64,000 nucleotides of DNA from Sipunculus nudus. Lineage: Eukaryota; Annelida; Sipuncula; Golfingiida; Sipunculidae. The DNA is taken from assembly GCA_026874595.1 (NCBI GenBank), contig CM049321.1, positions 8,122,979 through 8,186,978 on the forward strand, written 5' to 3'. Of the stretch, positions 12,158 to 23,392 are shown piece by piece. The first letter of the stretch is position 1. Each line of letters opens with the position of its first letter. Both the position numbers and the translations under genes were made by a program. The notes below the pieces were generated by a model, which saw nothing but the letters and a program-made list of their open reading frames with translations, was not told where the DNA came from and made no database searches.

Positions 12158-15100
12158 CTTCAAATATCTCTCCATTAGGCATTCTAATGATAATGTTCTT
12201 GCTGCGACGTGATACAAAAAGCCGCGGTCGCCCCTCCTGGCACTGGTACAAATCCATTTTGGTGTTCTTAAAATAATCCCATAATTGCGAGGATTCCGGG
12301 ACTGGAGTAAGCATTCCATAGGGTCCGCTTGAGCCTTGTCGGAGAAGTATTTTATCACCACTGGCTGCTTTCTTGTCCTCTGCTGTCGTCGCAGTCACAG
12401 CCTTGTTGACAGCAGTACCACATGCTGCCGAGGTATCTGCAGCTACGGTAGAATCCTGAGAACTAGCTTCAGCAGAGGTTTGACTGAGATGAGGCTGGAC
12501 TTGGCCACCGCTTATCATGTATCCACCATCCCCACCAGTTTCTTTATTCCGCATGCTACCATCGGTGACATTGTGATTATAGACGTCACTTTTTCTACTC
12601 TTGGCTGTGTCTAGGACAGGATGCCCCGTTTCGCTGGTACCTGACCTGCCTAATGACCCTACCTGTGACTGAGTCAGCGCTGCAGCTTTAGTCTTGTCCC
12701 TGGTTACAGTCTGTACTGGCTGCATGGGCTCAGAAACAGGCTGCAGGACACCTACACTAATTTCATCACAAGTTGAGGTTTTAGTATGCACACCCTCATC
12801 CGAGTCAACTGACGTTGTTTCTCCAGCTGTATTAACTGAACAAACACCTTCAGGCTGCATTGTCACACCTGTGTATGATTGACCCACCTGCACAGGTATA
12901 TTATTTGTATCATTATTGTTGCAGGTAGCTGTGTTAGTAATATCAGTCCCTGCCTGGCTTGTGCCATCCATCAGTGCTTGTGTAGCACCAGAAGTATATG
13001 ACACAGTGCTGTTAGCAAGATCAAAGCAGTCTGAAGCATCACATACAGCATGTGTTGCTGTCAGGGACTGTTCAACAAGTCCATGGTTCTGAGAGCATAC
13101 ATTTATACTCTCCTCACCGCTGCTTATACCAGTGATCCCAAAATCGTGAATAGCAATCTGACCCTGGGTGTCCTGGGGCCGGGGTGACTGGTATTGGTCA
13201 TATTCACCATGGTAGGTCTGTTTGTCATTGTTATAGTTCCATTGATTGAGATGCAATGATTCCCCGGAGCGGTGCTGGCATCCGTGCTGTGTTACTGCAC
13301 CCACACTTCCACTTGCTGGACTAACACGGTTGTTCTCCACAGATGTAAACTGTTGCTGATACAAGTTTGATGCAGTCCTGCTCCGGCCAGCTTCAGTCAG
13401 ATAGCCCTGCTGATAATCTGCTGGTACAGCCCCTGGGTCAGCAAGGTCGCATCTCTCAGACACTGCTGGAGCCACCTTTTTTACCACCTCTAACAGCTCC
13501 TGTTGCTGATAACTACTGACTTTAACACCCACTACCTTTACTTTTTCTCCGTAATGATCAGATAACGATCCCTTACCTCCCACATTACTCCTATCCTCAG
13601 AGCTGGTGGGCTGGTACCTTATACCCTGCTTCTGATTCTCAGCAGTAGTACTAAAGACACCAGCCACTGATTGTTGACTGCTGGAACTATGAGAAACCTG
13701 TGTCACATTATTAAACCCACCTGGCCGGCCTGGATCGGGATCACTCAATAACTGGTGGGTCTGGTGGGACCTGTTGACGCTACAACTATCCTTATCTGTG
13801 TGTGGAATGAAAACTGATGGCGAACCACCTTTGGCTATAGCTCCATGTGCATTAAGATTAATTTCCTCACATTCTACTTTATTACTGTCATCAGCTATGA
13901 ACAGACTGCCACCCCAATGACCCTTTTTATCTGCAGCACTTTTATCTTGATTTTTCTTGTATATTTCATTTAGGCTTTTATCATCACCATAATTATTATT
14001 ATCATAACTGGTTAAAGACACATGTCCATTAGAAGCTTTGGGGGCTGTTCCCTGATCGGTAACTTCTGAAGTACCACTAATATGCAATATTGATCTGCAT
14101 GGTTCACTAAGCTTATAGATTTGTACATTGCTCTCGTCATGAATTTTGTCTAAGCGAGTAGGGTTAAACCTTTGCTGATTAATATAAGAATGATATCCGG
14201 GATCAATCAGCTGATCAGGGACTTGTCTCTGGGAGTTAGAATTATGCTCGTTGACAGTCAGGGAAGAACTTGTCACATCAGCATCAGACTCCAGGTCTGT
14301 GCATGCTTGATCCTTAAGCTGTTCAGTTCGGGTGTTAAATTCTCTCTCCTGTTGGGCAGGTCTGCTTAAGTCAGGGCTATATTCAGGAGAGTTTTGCACC
14401 AACCTGTCTAGCTTATAATTGTTACTGGAGGCAGGGCTGGGCAGCCCCTGTACAGCATTATTGCCTCGGCTGTTGGAACTGCACTGGTTATTACCTTCAG
14501 CTGTCAGCTCATTGCTTCTATAATCGGAGATAAATGCTACACGTGCCTGATAGGCTCCCGCCTCTGCTGTCACCGCATCACCAGTCCTCACACACTCTGT
14601 TTTACCCGTCCCAGGAGACTCACTGATGGGGTTATCATGATAAGAATTTTGATGCTGTTCAATGCTACTCAGTGCTGTTGCAGCCCTTGAACGGCCACAA
14701 CGCGTTCCTTCAACACACTGATCTCTCAAAACTTCTTCTTTACAATTTCTAAAAACTCTATAATTTAGAGCTGGATTCCAAGTCGTTAAATTACGATCTT
14801 TTTTAATCAGCCTGCACTTTGCTGTGAGTCCATTTTCAGTACTATCCCCAGAAACATTATCAGAATGTTCTGGTATCAAGTGACTACTTGCTCCATAATT
14901 TGGTGTAAAATTTGGCCAAGTTAACTGACCTTCTTCATTAAACCTAGATTTTGTCTGATCAGATGTGTAACTATCCACTGGTACTGCAGGTGACCGTGAT
15001 GGATTTGACTTTTTCCACCTGTGGGGTATACCAGGAATCTTTTCTGTTTCCTGGCTTAATGAGTTCCAAAAACCATGCCACTTGAGCTCAACTGGTCCCT

Positions 15101-15521
15101 GACCACTTGATGACGTAATATGCTGCCTGGCCAGCGCCTGATTCCGTTCCTGGTGTTTTTCTGTGCTGTGATCCGGTGCGTAATCACTGGAACCCCGCAC
15201 TGCAACAGGAGGATGGCTAGGTAGACTGAGTGGAGAACGTCTGGAAAAATCGCCAGCACTCCAAGTCACTGTTTGTGGAGAACAATCACAACACTTGACT
15301 TTATGCTGTCTATGCTGAGAGACGGGCTGACTTTCTGATTGACGTCTAATGTTGACGTTTATTGTGCTACCTGTATTGTCACAAGGCAGGTCATCAATAT
15401 TTCCAATAAGCGAGCAAGTCCGTCTCTGACCACTGCCCATGTGACAGTCCACAGTGGACAGTCCCAGCCTGTATTCTCTGTACATGGTATATACACAGTA
15501 AGTGAATAGTGTCTCCAAGGC
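12158..15521 (-). CDS. Giant 3.36-kb exon of a Ser/Gln/Asn-rich disordered protein
   Basis: This is by far the longest open frame in the window: 1,121 codons plus 1 nt, without a stop. It opens in phase 0 after a good acceptor (CTTTCTC...TTTGTGTAG|GCC at 15522-15523). It closes at GAAG|GTAATG (GT at 12157-12156), leaving phase 1. Reading through that donor gives only nine more residues before a stop. In the assembled model it is residues 66-1186. The first ~35 residues (ALETLFTYCVYTMYREYRLG) look helical. Residues ~90-1120 are low-complexity, rich in Ser, Gln, Asn, Thr and Gly, with no transmembrane segment or Cys/His motif that I can name, and are probably intrinsically disordered. The last ~60 residues become ordered and basic, with beta-like strands (RPRLFVSRR, NIIIRMPNGEIFE). 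The reading frame is better than chance in length and GC content. A scaffold or regulatory role is possible but not shown. Confidence 0.8.
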
Positions 15522-16479
15522 CTACACAAACCACAAATAATGAGAAAGGGTAGCACCGGTCAAATTAAACTTGCCACATAGTTTAATTCAATGTGTAAGA
15601 AGGCAGGGGGGTAATCCTGTATATGTGTCTCTTGGTTCTTATAATGTCTGTATGGACCACCACTCCCGATCTTTTCACCTGGAGCATGAAATCACACAGA
15701 CACATGGGATTAAAGCTCATGTATTACAGTGTATCACAAAGCACCAAATATGTCACTCCAATCCAAGTTCTTCAATATACAATATTATATCTGCTGGACA
15801 AATTGCCCACTTCGGGACGAGGTTTGTTCAGAAGAAATCATTCATTAGGTTAAACCCCAGCTCCCAAGTCCCAACCTCCATATTTTGAAACTTGTTAAGG
15901 ATCTGATTTATTTTTTAGGATTTCAAAGAAATGTAATGGTAGCTTACTTCTTCTTGTTATTTGAGAACTGGTCTAGACTGTTCTTTTATGGATCGGCAGC
16001 ATTAGAAACACCATATGCATCATCAATGATACGAAAGAACTGTGTACATTGTATACTTCATTAACTTAACAATATATACTACATCACAGGACCATGATCA
16101 ATTTGCTTGGTGTGTGTGTGTGCGTGTGTGTGCATCAACATCAACATGTATCTTATTTTTCTGAGAGATTCATTTAATAACACATTTGGTAGATGCAAAT
16201 TTTAATGTTTTAAATCTAAATTTATTTTCATTAAACCTAACTAAAATTGAATATAAACAGATATCATTATGTCACAGAAAAAAATATGTTTTTTAAATGA
16301 AATGCATGTGATGTTGGCTACCATTAAAGATTAAGTCAGAGCTAGTGAAAGTGATATTTTTTACAATAAAATTATAAAATATAGTCCACAGCAGCCACTT
16401 GAATTTGCAGAATGATCATCGAACCCTTACCTGTGACCAGGATGGTAAATTGATTCAGAAACTATATCATAGTTAACCT

Positions 16480-16495
16480 GACCTTGACCTTTACA
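16480..16495. repeat. TGACCTTGACCT motif, one of several
   Basis: The abutting half-site pair TGACCTTGACCT occurs near 16481, 16640 and 20913, each in AT-rich DNA. Recurrence in different contexts suggests it belongs to a dispersed repeat, although each copy also matches nuclear-receptor half-sites. Confidence 0.35.
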
Positions 16496-17093
16496 TATCT
16501 TTAGCCCCTTTCCGGATTAAAATAATGACAATAATATTGTATAAAGTAAAGTGATAAAATTCAAATAGTTTGCTTAGAATACACAAAATTAGGAGACATG
16601 AATTTGAATGAAACTACCTTAGTCCGAAAGGCAGGTGGTTTGACCTTGACCTTTATCCAACCTTGACAATTATTTTATCAATAAATACATAATGTCTAAA
16701 ATGTGTGTGTCACTCAATGTAATTAACTTGCTAAGAAACAAGTTGCATGAAGGTGATTGTTTTAAATTAAAAAATTGGTTGGATGAGCGCTAGCTACTAC
16801 CTGCAGGTCACCTGACACAGTCTGAACTTGACAGAACAAGGATTTCTGAGCCTGGGTCTGTGCCAATCAGAGAATATACACAGGGAAATCTCCCACACAT
16901 GACCATGTGCAGGACAAATAAGCCAAAGTGGCTGTGTTAGCAGGAGGTATCTATAATGATATATATATTTATCGGTGACCAAAACAATGTTCTTAGCTGG
17001 GGTGGTCGTGAAAGCGGGGTAATCATTAGGGGAGGTTTCACTGTATTTCAACTAATGACAAAGAGTGCAAGTCATTGGACAACTTAGTTAAAG

Positions 17094-18808
17094 CCTTAAA
17101 GGAGCCTATACACCTATCTGACCTCAATTTATAAACTTAAGGTAATCCTTTAGAGCTTTTATAATAATAGGCTAGAAAATGTGGATATCACTGAAATCAG
17201 ACTGCTTGTTTAGTTTATATTAATATGTTTATAATGTGTGGGGGCCCGTCAAAATAATCAAAACAAATAAAATGAGGGCATCTGGTGGAATTTAAGTCAG
17301 ATAAGCCAGAAAATTGCAGGTAAATGGGTTTTGCAACAAGTGACCGGACTACCTATGCATATATGCAACCTACCACCGTAGGTTACATATGTTTTTCCGT
17401 TTGTCAACAAAGCTCTGTTTACAAAAACATTCTTAATAAACAAGCTCATACATCCTTCACCCAGGCATTATAAGAACTTTTCATAACAAGAATTACCCAT
17501 AGATCATAAATATATATGTCCAGGGAAGAATGAGAATCTGGGAAGATCCGGAATCCTCCCAGGAAAAATGAGAATTCTGATTTTTCCAGGGAATAATGGG
17601 AATTCCCATTCTTCCCAGGAAAAATGAGAATCATTTCATACTTTGATTTGATTCTGATTTTTCCCGTTGAAGAATGAGAATTCTGATTTTCCCTGGAAAA
17701 ACCAGAATTCTTATTTTTCCCAGCCAGCTCCAACTTATTAAATGATATCCTTTTAATAGTTAAGGTGCATGGGTTAAGTCTGCATATTTTACAACGGTAT
17801 TATAACCAAACATTAATGTTATTAACTGACCATTGCTAAAAGAACAGAAACATTTTTTGTCATGAAAAAAGTAGAAATCACATATCTGTTAAAGTAAGTT
17901 TTTTTCACACATGATAGTACTAAACCCGGCCATCACATACAATTTGAAAACAAGAAAACCTGATATTTACATATTAGTTCTTAGCACACATGATTCATTT
18001 AGAAATAGCACACATGATTCATTTATAAAGATTTCTAGATGTGAATATTTTTAATCTACAATTCATTGAAGATAAATATCTATTTTAGATTGACTAACAC
18101 ATCTGACAAGTTGTCAGTGAGCTTCTTACATCTATACATGTTAAGTTCAACCTTGAAAAACATATACCTGTTATTTTATATGCTAAACAATAGTGTAACT
18201 GGGGTAAAATACTTGGCATAATTATAAATGAATTAATGAACCAGATATTTTCATGCTAGTTCCAGGCATGTTCAAAAGGAAGGAAATTGTTTTATATATA
18301 TATATGTTTTGTGTGAGTGTACTATTTATTTCTTTTTTAACACTTGAACATTTCAGAATTAGTGTGAAAGAAAGATGATCAAAGTTTCTTTCTAAAAAAG
18401 AGAAATAAGTATGAAAAAAATTAAAAGAGTTAAGTTGGCATCAATAATTCCCATTCTTCCCTGGGAAGAATGAGAATTCTAATTTTTTCCCAGGTTTGAA
18501 TTTCAAAACTGAATTCCAATCTCTCCCGGGAGAAGTGAGAATTCTCAATTTTCCCAGGAGAGACTGGAATTCTTATTTGTCCCAGGAAGAATGAGAATAC
18601 TCATTCTTCCTGGGAAGAATGGAAATCCCTTCATACCATCTCTGGATTCTCATTTTTCCTTGGAAAAGTCAGAATTCTAATTTTTCCCGGGAGGATTCCG
18701 GATCTGACTAGATTCTCATTCTTCTCTCGACATTTATATATATATATACAAAGGAAGCTAGAAAATAAATAAATTCTTTTTCAGAAGGTAGGTGAATGGG
18801 CACCTTTA
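17094..18808 (+). mobile_element. TTAA-type MITE, family A copy 2, split by an insertion
   Basis: The left part (17094-17516) begins CTTAAAGGAGCCTATACACC and follows the family body up to the ATCATAAATATATA stretch. The family sequence resumes at 18733 (TATATACAAAGGAAGC) and finishes at 18808 with GGTAGGTGAATGGGCACC. The 1,216 bp between is a separate foldback element. The interruption falls in the family's AT-rich 3' portion. Confidence 0.7.
17517..18732. mobile_element. 1.2-kb foldback element with compound inverted arms
   Basis: The outer ends are long inverted repeats: TGTCCAGGGAAGAATGAGAA at the left and, in reverse complement, TGTCGAGAGAAGAATGAGAA at the right. Pairing continues through GATCCGGAATCCTCCC and AAAAATGAGAATTCTGA for at least 75 bp. 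Both arms (17517-17735 and 18445-18732) are built from reiterated units like CCAGGGAAGAATGAGAATTC, some themselves palindromic (CATTCTTCCCTGGGAAGAATG). The ~710-bp core is AT-rich without a coding frame. The insertion site inside an older MITE proves it is mobile or was so. The flanks are TATA-rich, so the target duplication cannot be measured. Confidence 0.75.
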
Positions 18809-18829
18809 TGACAAGATAATTTTACCACA

Positions 18830-19500
18830 TTCTTCTCCCAACCTTGACATTTTTAGTCCACTGTTCATGAACAAGTGGCCAATTACTGGTGGTTTCAGCC
18901 GGTCCATGCCTTGTGTAGTTTAGGTTTTTCACATGCAAACAGTTGCGAGTCATGGATCTGCAGGGATGTCTACCAGGAATACAAGCTGAGAAACAAAATG
19001 ACAATTTGTCCATGCTGCAGCAGAATGACCAATTCATATGCAGCAGGGCTGGAGCAATGAGCCAGCGCTGTCCTGCCTACAGACATAGAGATGGAGCGCT
19101 CCTGTAATGGACCCGGTCCTAGCAGGTCATGTAATTGCATGTAATTGGGCTGGTTATCCAGTAGGAGGGTGCCTCACCTCCCCCCTACCATCATCTCGTC
19201 TCAGTGGAATACCCCTACCAGTGTCATCTGCATGCTGTTATTCAGCACAGGCTCGGCTGTAAAAGCTTCCTGAATCCTTAATAGACTGACCCATCAGTTC
19301 CTACAGCGCTGACGATGTCTTGGTTACCGTCCCGACCCCCTGAGTGATTCAGTTTGTATGTTGTATTGAGCTTGTATGTAATTTTAATGCCCTTGCTAGA
19401 TTGGGTTTTTTCCACTAGTTCACATGCCATGTAAACTCCCCATACAGTAAGCCGGTCACCTCTGCTGCCACCTGGATACTGTTTCATATTTCACCATACT
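18830..19500. other. Higher-complexity, GC-richer block, no gene found
   Basis: This ~670-bp block stands out from the AT-rich intron and has no repeat I can recognise. It carries several short CT/GA-rich stretches (CACCTCCCCCCTACCATC) and two short overlapping frames without splice support. It may be conserved non-coding sequence. Confidence 0.25.
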
Positions 19501-20320
19501 GAATTTTATCATTTACCTTCTGCTAGAGTCACATGTGCCTAATAAAATGCTGGTGAATTATTATATGTCAAACTTGATCATTACTTCTGTCACCCAATAT
19601 GTTAAGAAAAGGCAAATTAAATTATCATAAACATTAAAATTATGAAAACAGACAAATGTACATTTTATTTTGCAATTTCTTTAAATATAATTTAAATATA
19701 CTGGTATCTTAGCTAAAATTCCAAAGGGTGATACTTCATAATTAGTTCAGAGCAATCATGGTCATCTTCAAATTTAATTTTAATATTTTCTAATTTCTTA
19801 TTATATATATGTTATATATGACCATCTTTAATATTATTCATATATTTTAGTTCTGAATGATTATCTCTAACCATCTGCAAGCCAACATGGTATACAATCA
19901 CCTAATGCTGATACATTCATAATTAATTTATCATTTTTATCTGTGTCCTCCATGTCTGACTGCACATTTTAAGAATTTCAACATTTCTTTTTCATCACGG
20001 GCATGAATATAACACATTTCTTGATCCAAATTCAGGCTTTAAGAGAAGCAGCAGGAAAAGCATTTTGTCTAAAAACATGGTAGAAAAAATTTAAATATTA
20101 TGATTCCATGAATATTTGCCTCAGGTGACCAAGAATTTGGAAAAGAAGAAAAAGGCTGAGCTCCAAAATATTGATCATCCTACCCGGAGATGAAGCTTTA
20201 GTAAAACCAATGGAAATTTAAATGGTGACTTTCATATCACTAACGTGAAATGAGTACCATGCAGCTTTGGGTAATTTGGCTTGAAAATGAGTTGTAAATG
20301 TTCTGAGGTTGAGGTACTAG

Positions 20321-20400
20321 AGGTAGCCCAGTTGTTAAGCTGTTGGAACTGAAGGTCCCTGGTTCAATGTCCACCAAAGATTTCAAGGCATAGTGGTAAT
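20321..20400 (+). mobile_element. Degraded tRNA-like (SINE) promoter segment
   Basis: TAGCCCAGTTGTTAAGC resembles a pol III A box and GGTTCAATGTCC a B box, but their spacing is about 37 bp, shorter than in most tRNAs. The arms do not fold as a cloverleaf that I can draw. It is best read as a decayed tRNA-derived SINE head or a chance match. Confidence 0.3.
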
Positions 20401-21002
20401 CTTAATGACCTAAAAAGCCTCAAGTGCTTCAATCTAATGTCTGAATTAATGACCATGCAGCTCTGACTTTCAGATAATTTTTTTTTATAAGTTGTATAAA
20501 TAATCAAACGTGAAAGAAGAAAATTAGATCAAAATTAGACAACAGAAATATAGGGAATAGAAAAAAAATACTGAAAAAAAAGAAAACATGTTCTTAGGCA
20601 AATATAGAAATTAGGAAAAAAGACTGCCATTCCAGAATATTGACCGCTCTTTCATCAGACAGATAAAAACAATCATTAAAGTTGAACACACTGCAGTCTA
20701 CTGGCTATTGACCTAGTCTGTCCTTGCTCTGTCATGAGCAAATGAGTGTTGACATTGGCAATCGCGAGAAAATTTTCAATTCTAGAATATCAACAGGGAT
20801 GGTCCCATCAGTAGGTCCGTATTGACGACGGTCAAGGTCAAAGCCCAGCTCGATCACCAGCAACATCATGCAGGGTGAATGTATCTACCCCATGGTCTAT
20901 CTCCAGTCACCCTGACCTTGACCTTATGAGGTATAAAATTGCCATGACAACAGTCAATGATCAAGGCAGTGATGAAATAAGCTTTAAGAATAAAGTCATC
21001 AA

Positions 21003-21190
21003 ACTGGCTCCTGTGGTCAAGGAGTAGAATACAGGACCACAAAGCTGGGAGTTGGCAAGTTCGAATTTCAGGCAAGGCTATGAGATTTTTCATGGTTAGG
21101 CCCATCAAGTGTGATCGAACTACAGGCTTAATGAGAAGGCCAAGTCCCATGAACATGTGGAAATGCCAGAGTGTGCCTTTTGAGGGTTCC
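21003..21190 (+). mobile_element. tRNA-derived SINE-like unit
   Basis: The head reads TGGCTCCTGTGGTCAAGG (A-box-like) and, about 54 bp later, AAGTTCGAATTTCAGGC (B-box-like). A non-tRNA body follows. The head resembles a tRNA with a long variable arm. Mutations in the arms argue against a working tRNA gene. Confidence 0.45.
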
Positions 21191-21246
21191 TCAGTATGAT
21201 AGTGCTACTGCACTCCATTTAGTCCAAAACCAGAATAGTAGTTGAA

Positions 21247-21846
21247 TACGGGATATCGCTAATACCGATACTCTCGTGTGTGGAGGCAGTAAATGACTGT
21301 CTGCTTGAAAAACTGCAGGCAAACAACTAGTGCCCCCTAGCGTCCAGCCTGACCAGCCCATTCATTCATCACAGCAGTGTGGGCACTGGCGAAGTGTTTT
21401 TAATTGCCGATCATCCTGATAAATATCATATTTGTTATTCTGTGTTAAAACAAATTACAGAAACATGAAAAGACATCAGAAATTGCTGCATTCGGCACGC
21501 TTTGCATCAGAATTTGATCTTAAATCAACTGCCTTGTAGGATGACATAAGGGAACATACACAGGATGTTTCAGTCATTGATGAACTTCAAATTTTTTAAG
21601 TTTCTTTGAATTTGTCGTACATTCTGGTTCAAAACAATTGTATCCAATTGTATATATTCGATGAATATATAAATTAATTAGAGTCCATAGTGTATATAAG
21701 CTAACAAAGTAGGGACTGTCAGTTTCATCCGTGCTAATGAGTGTCTGGCTGAATCATGCTTGCCTGCACAAATGGGCTTCCTGCTGCACCAGCTGGTCGT
21801 TTTTCATCTCCATCTACACGAGAAGCTGCATTAGTGATATCCCGTA
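21247..21846. mobile_element. Pair of inverted ~42-bp sequences, possible element ends
   Basis: TACGGGATATCGCTAATA at 21247 continues to ACTCTCGTGTGTGGAGGCAG. On the minus strand from 21846, TACGGGATATCACTAATG continues to CTTCTCGTGTAGATGGAG. The two face each other 600 bp apart. They may be terminal repeats of an old element or two inverted copies of a regulatory motif. The interior has no coding frame. Confidence 0.35.
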
Positions 21847-21865
21847 TAGCTGCTTTTGCTATGCA

Positions 21866-22384
21866 AACAAGCATATGTCTCCCCTTCCTATGTGCCTCCC
21901 TTCACCAAATTTGAGGAGGAAAAATACAGACTACTTGAGGGTCAAATTTCATGAAAATATACTGAGTGGTTCAAAAGTCAGAGCATTCACAGATAACTTT
22001 TATTCCATCTGATGTGACCTTGAAGACCTAGGTGAAGGTCACCAGTTTTCAAACTCATCAAAGAACTTGGTCGAAACAATAAGTGTTTCAAATTTGAGGA
22101 ATATTTCAAAATATAGGAAACTTCAAACGTTATGGGGTTCAAAAAAATTTCTATATCAGCCTATTTGACCTTACTGGTGAAGGTCAAGGTCACTGGTTTT
22201 CTGACTCATCTGAGATATTGGTAGAAACAACTTAAATTTCAAAGTTCACGAAAAAAGTGTTGAGTTGTTCAAAAGTTATTGTGTTCACAAGAAATGACAC
22301 AGACACTGACAGCGGCCGCTGCTGAGGACAGACCAAACACTTAAATTTTTGTGTCCCCCTATTGGGGGTAGGGGAGATATAATT
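21866..22384. mobile_element. TGTCTCCCCT-type MITE with internal duplication
   Basis: The ends are inverted: CATATGTCTCCCCT at the left and AGGGGAGATATAATTC at the right. The interior repeats a module with TGACCTTG, GTGAAGGTCA(AGGTCA), a 'gtagaaacaa' block and 'caaaagt.attg.gttcaca' twice. A NotI-type palindrome AGCGGCCGCTG is near 22311. A shorter relative lies at 53312-53600. Confidence 0.65.
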
Positions 22385-23149
22385 CTGTAGATGGACATAC
22401 TCAAATAAGCTAGCATTAAAATTGTTGGTTACTTCCAACAACAACAAATAGTTTAAAAAATAATGAGTCTATGATATAAATACTAGACAAAGTATAGTCA
22501 ACTTTGTAAATTTATATTATTTAATTGCTGTAAATTACTGATAATTAAGCTTCTGTAAATGAATTTTTTTGCTTTTAGTACTTCATAATGATTTCAGGCA
22601 AAACTGCTGACCAAAATTTAAAATTCATGAACCAAGCAATATTTTCATATTTCCCTTAAAGGTTTGCCACAAATATTTCTGCTCTTAGTTGACTGTTTAA
22701 AAACAAGGACCTCTTACAGAACACTGATTCACTGATATAGTAGAACAAAATTTATCTGAAAAATAATTATCCCCAAAAAAACATTTTTGTAAATTTGAAA
22801 CTGGTGACTGTTGGTCTGAAATTTTCACAAAGGTTAAGCTGTTGTATGTATTGATTGGAGAGAACAGGTATTTACATTTACATTTACACTCTTAACAGGT
22901 GTCAGAAAAAGAACAACTGCACCAGAAATTGGACAGGTTTATATGGCCTTATGTGATTGGCCTCAACGCCCTTCTGTCAATGCTACACATTTTAATCTCA
23001 AAATAGCACAAAACATGCACCTGCAGCTACGTAGAACAAGTGAATGCAAGTTATAGTTTGCAGGCCAACAAAATATTGCACAAATAAGAATGTCTTGAGC
23101 ATTTGCACATGCAACCTTTCTTTCAATTTGCCTGCTGTGCAAGAACTTA

Positions 23150-23392
23150 TCAATCAATTTGTGAAAGATTAAACTTCAGTCTCACAGCACTGTAACCAAA
23201 CCCTTCCCCATCCTCAAAAATATATTTATAAACTACAGGTGTTGTCGCAGAGCTACATATACTGTCTGGAAATTTCCCTTGGACTACATAAAGCTCTGAA
23301 CTAATCTCAGATTCAGCATAAACCAAAACTGTGGTCCCTGTACCACATAAAGTCACTGCAGGACACTGCAGCTGCTCATTCCATGAAGCCAT
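23150..23392 (-). other. Unexplained 80-codon open frame, possible exon
   Basis: The minus strand carries an ATG-initiated frame of 80 codons whose composition is less AT-biased than its surroundings. It includes segments such as TTVLVYAESEISSELYVVQG and YKYIFEDGEGFGYSA. It lies inside the long intron on the gene's strand. Possible acceptors (GAGCAG|CTG, phase 0) and a possible donor (GCT|GTGAGA, phase 0) exist, but neither has a good flanking context and I see no strong pyrimidine tract. It could be an alternative exon, an old transposon remnant or chance. Confidence 0.15.

Noticed and set aside
12336-14369. Plus-strand frames opposite the giant exon
   Set aside because: They are short antisense shadows of the 1,121-codon frame.
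17446-17733. 95-codon minus-strand frame rich in Asn, Ser and Lys
   Set aside because: It is the left arm of the foldback element and part of the split MITE, not a gene.
20321-20400. Functional tRNA gene
   Set aside because: A-box/B-box spacing is too short and the arms do not pair.
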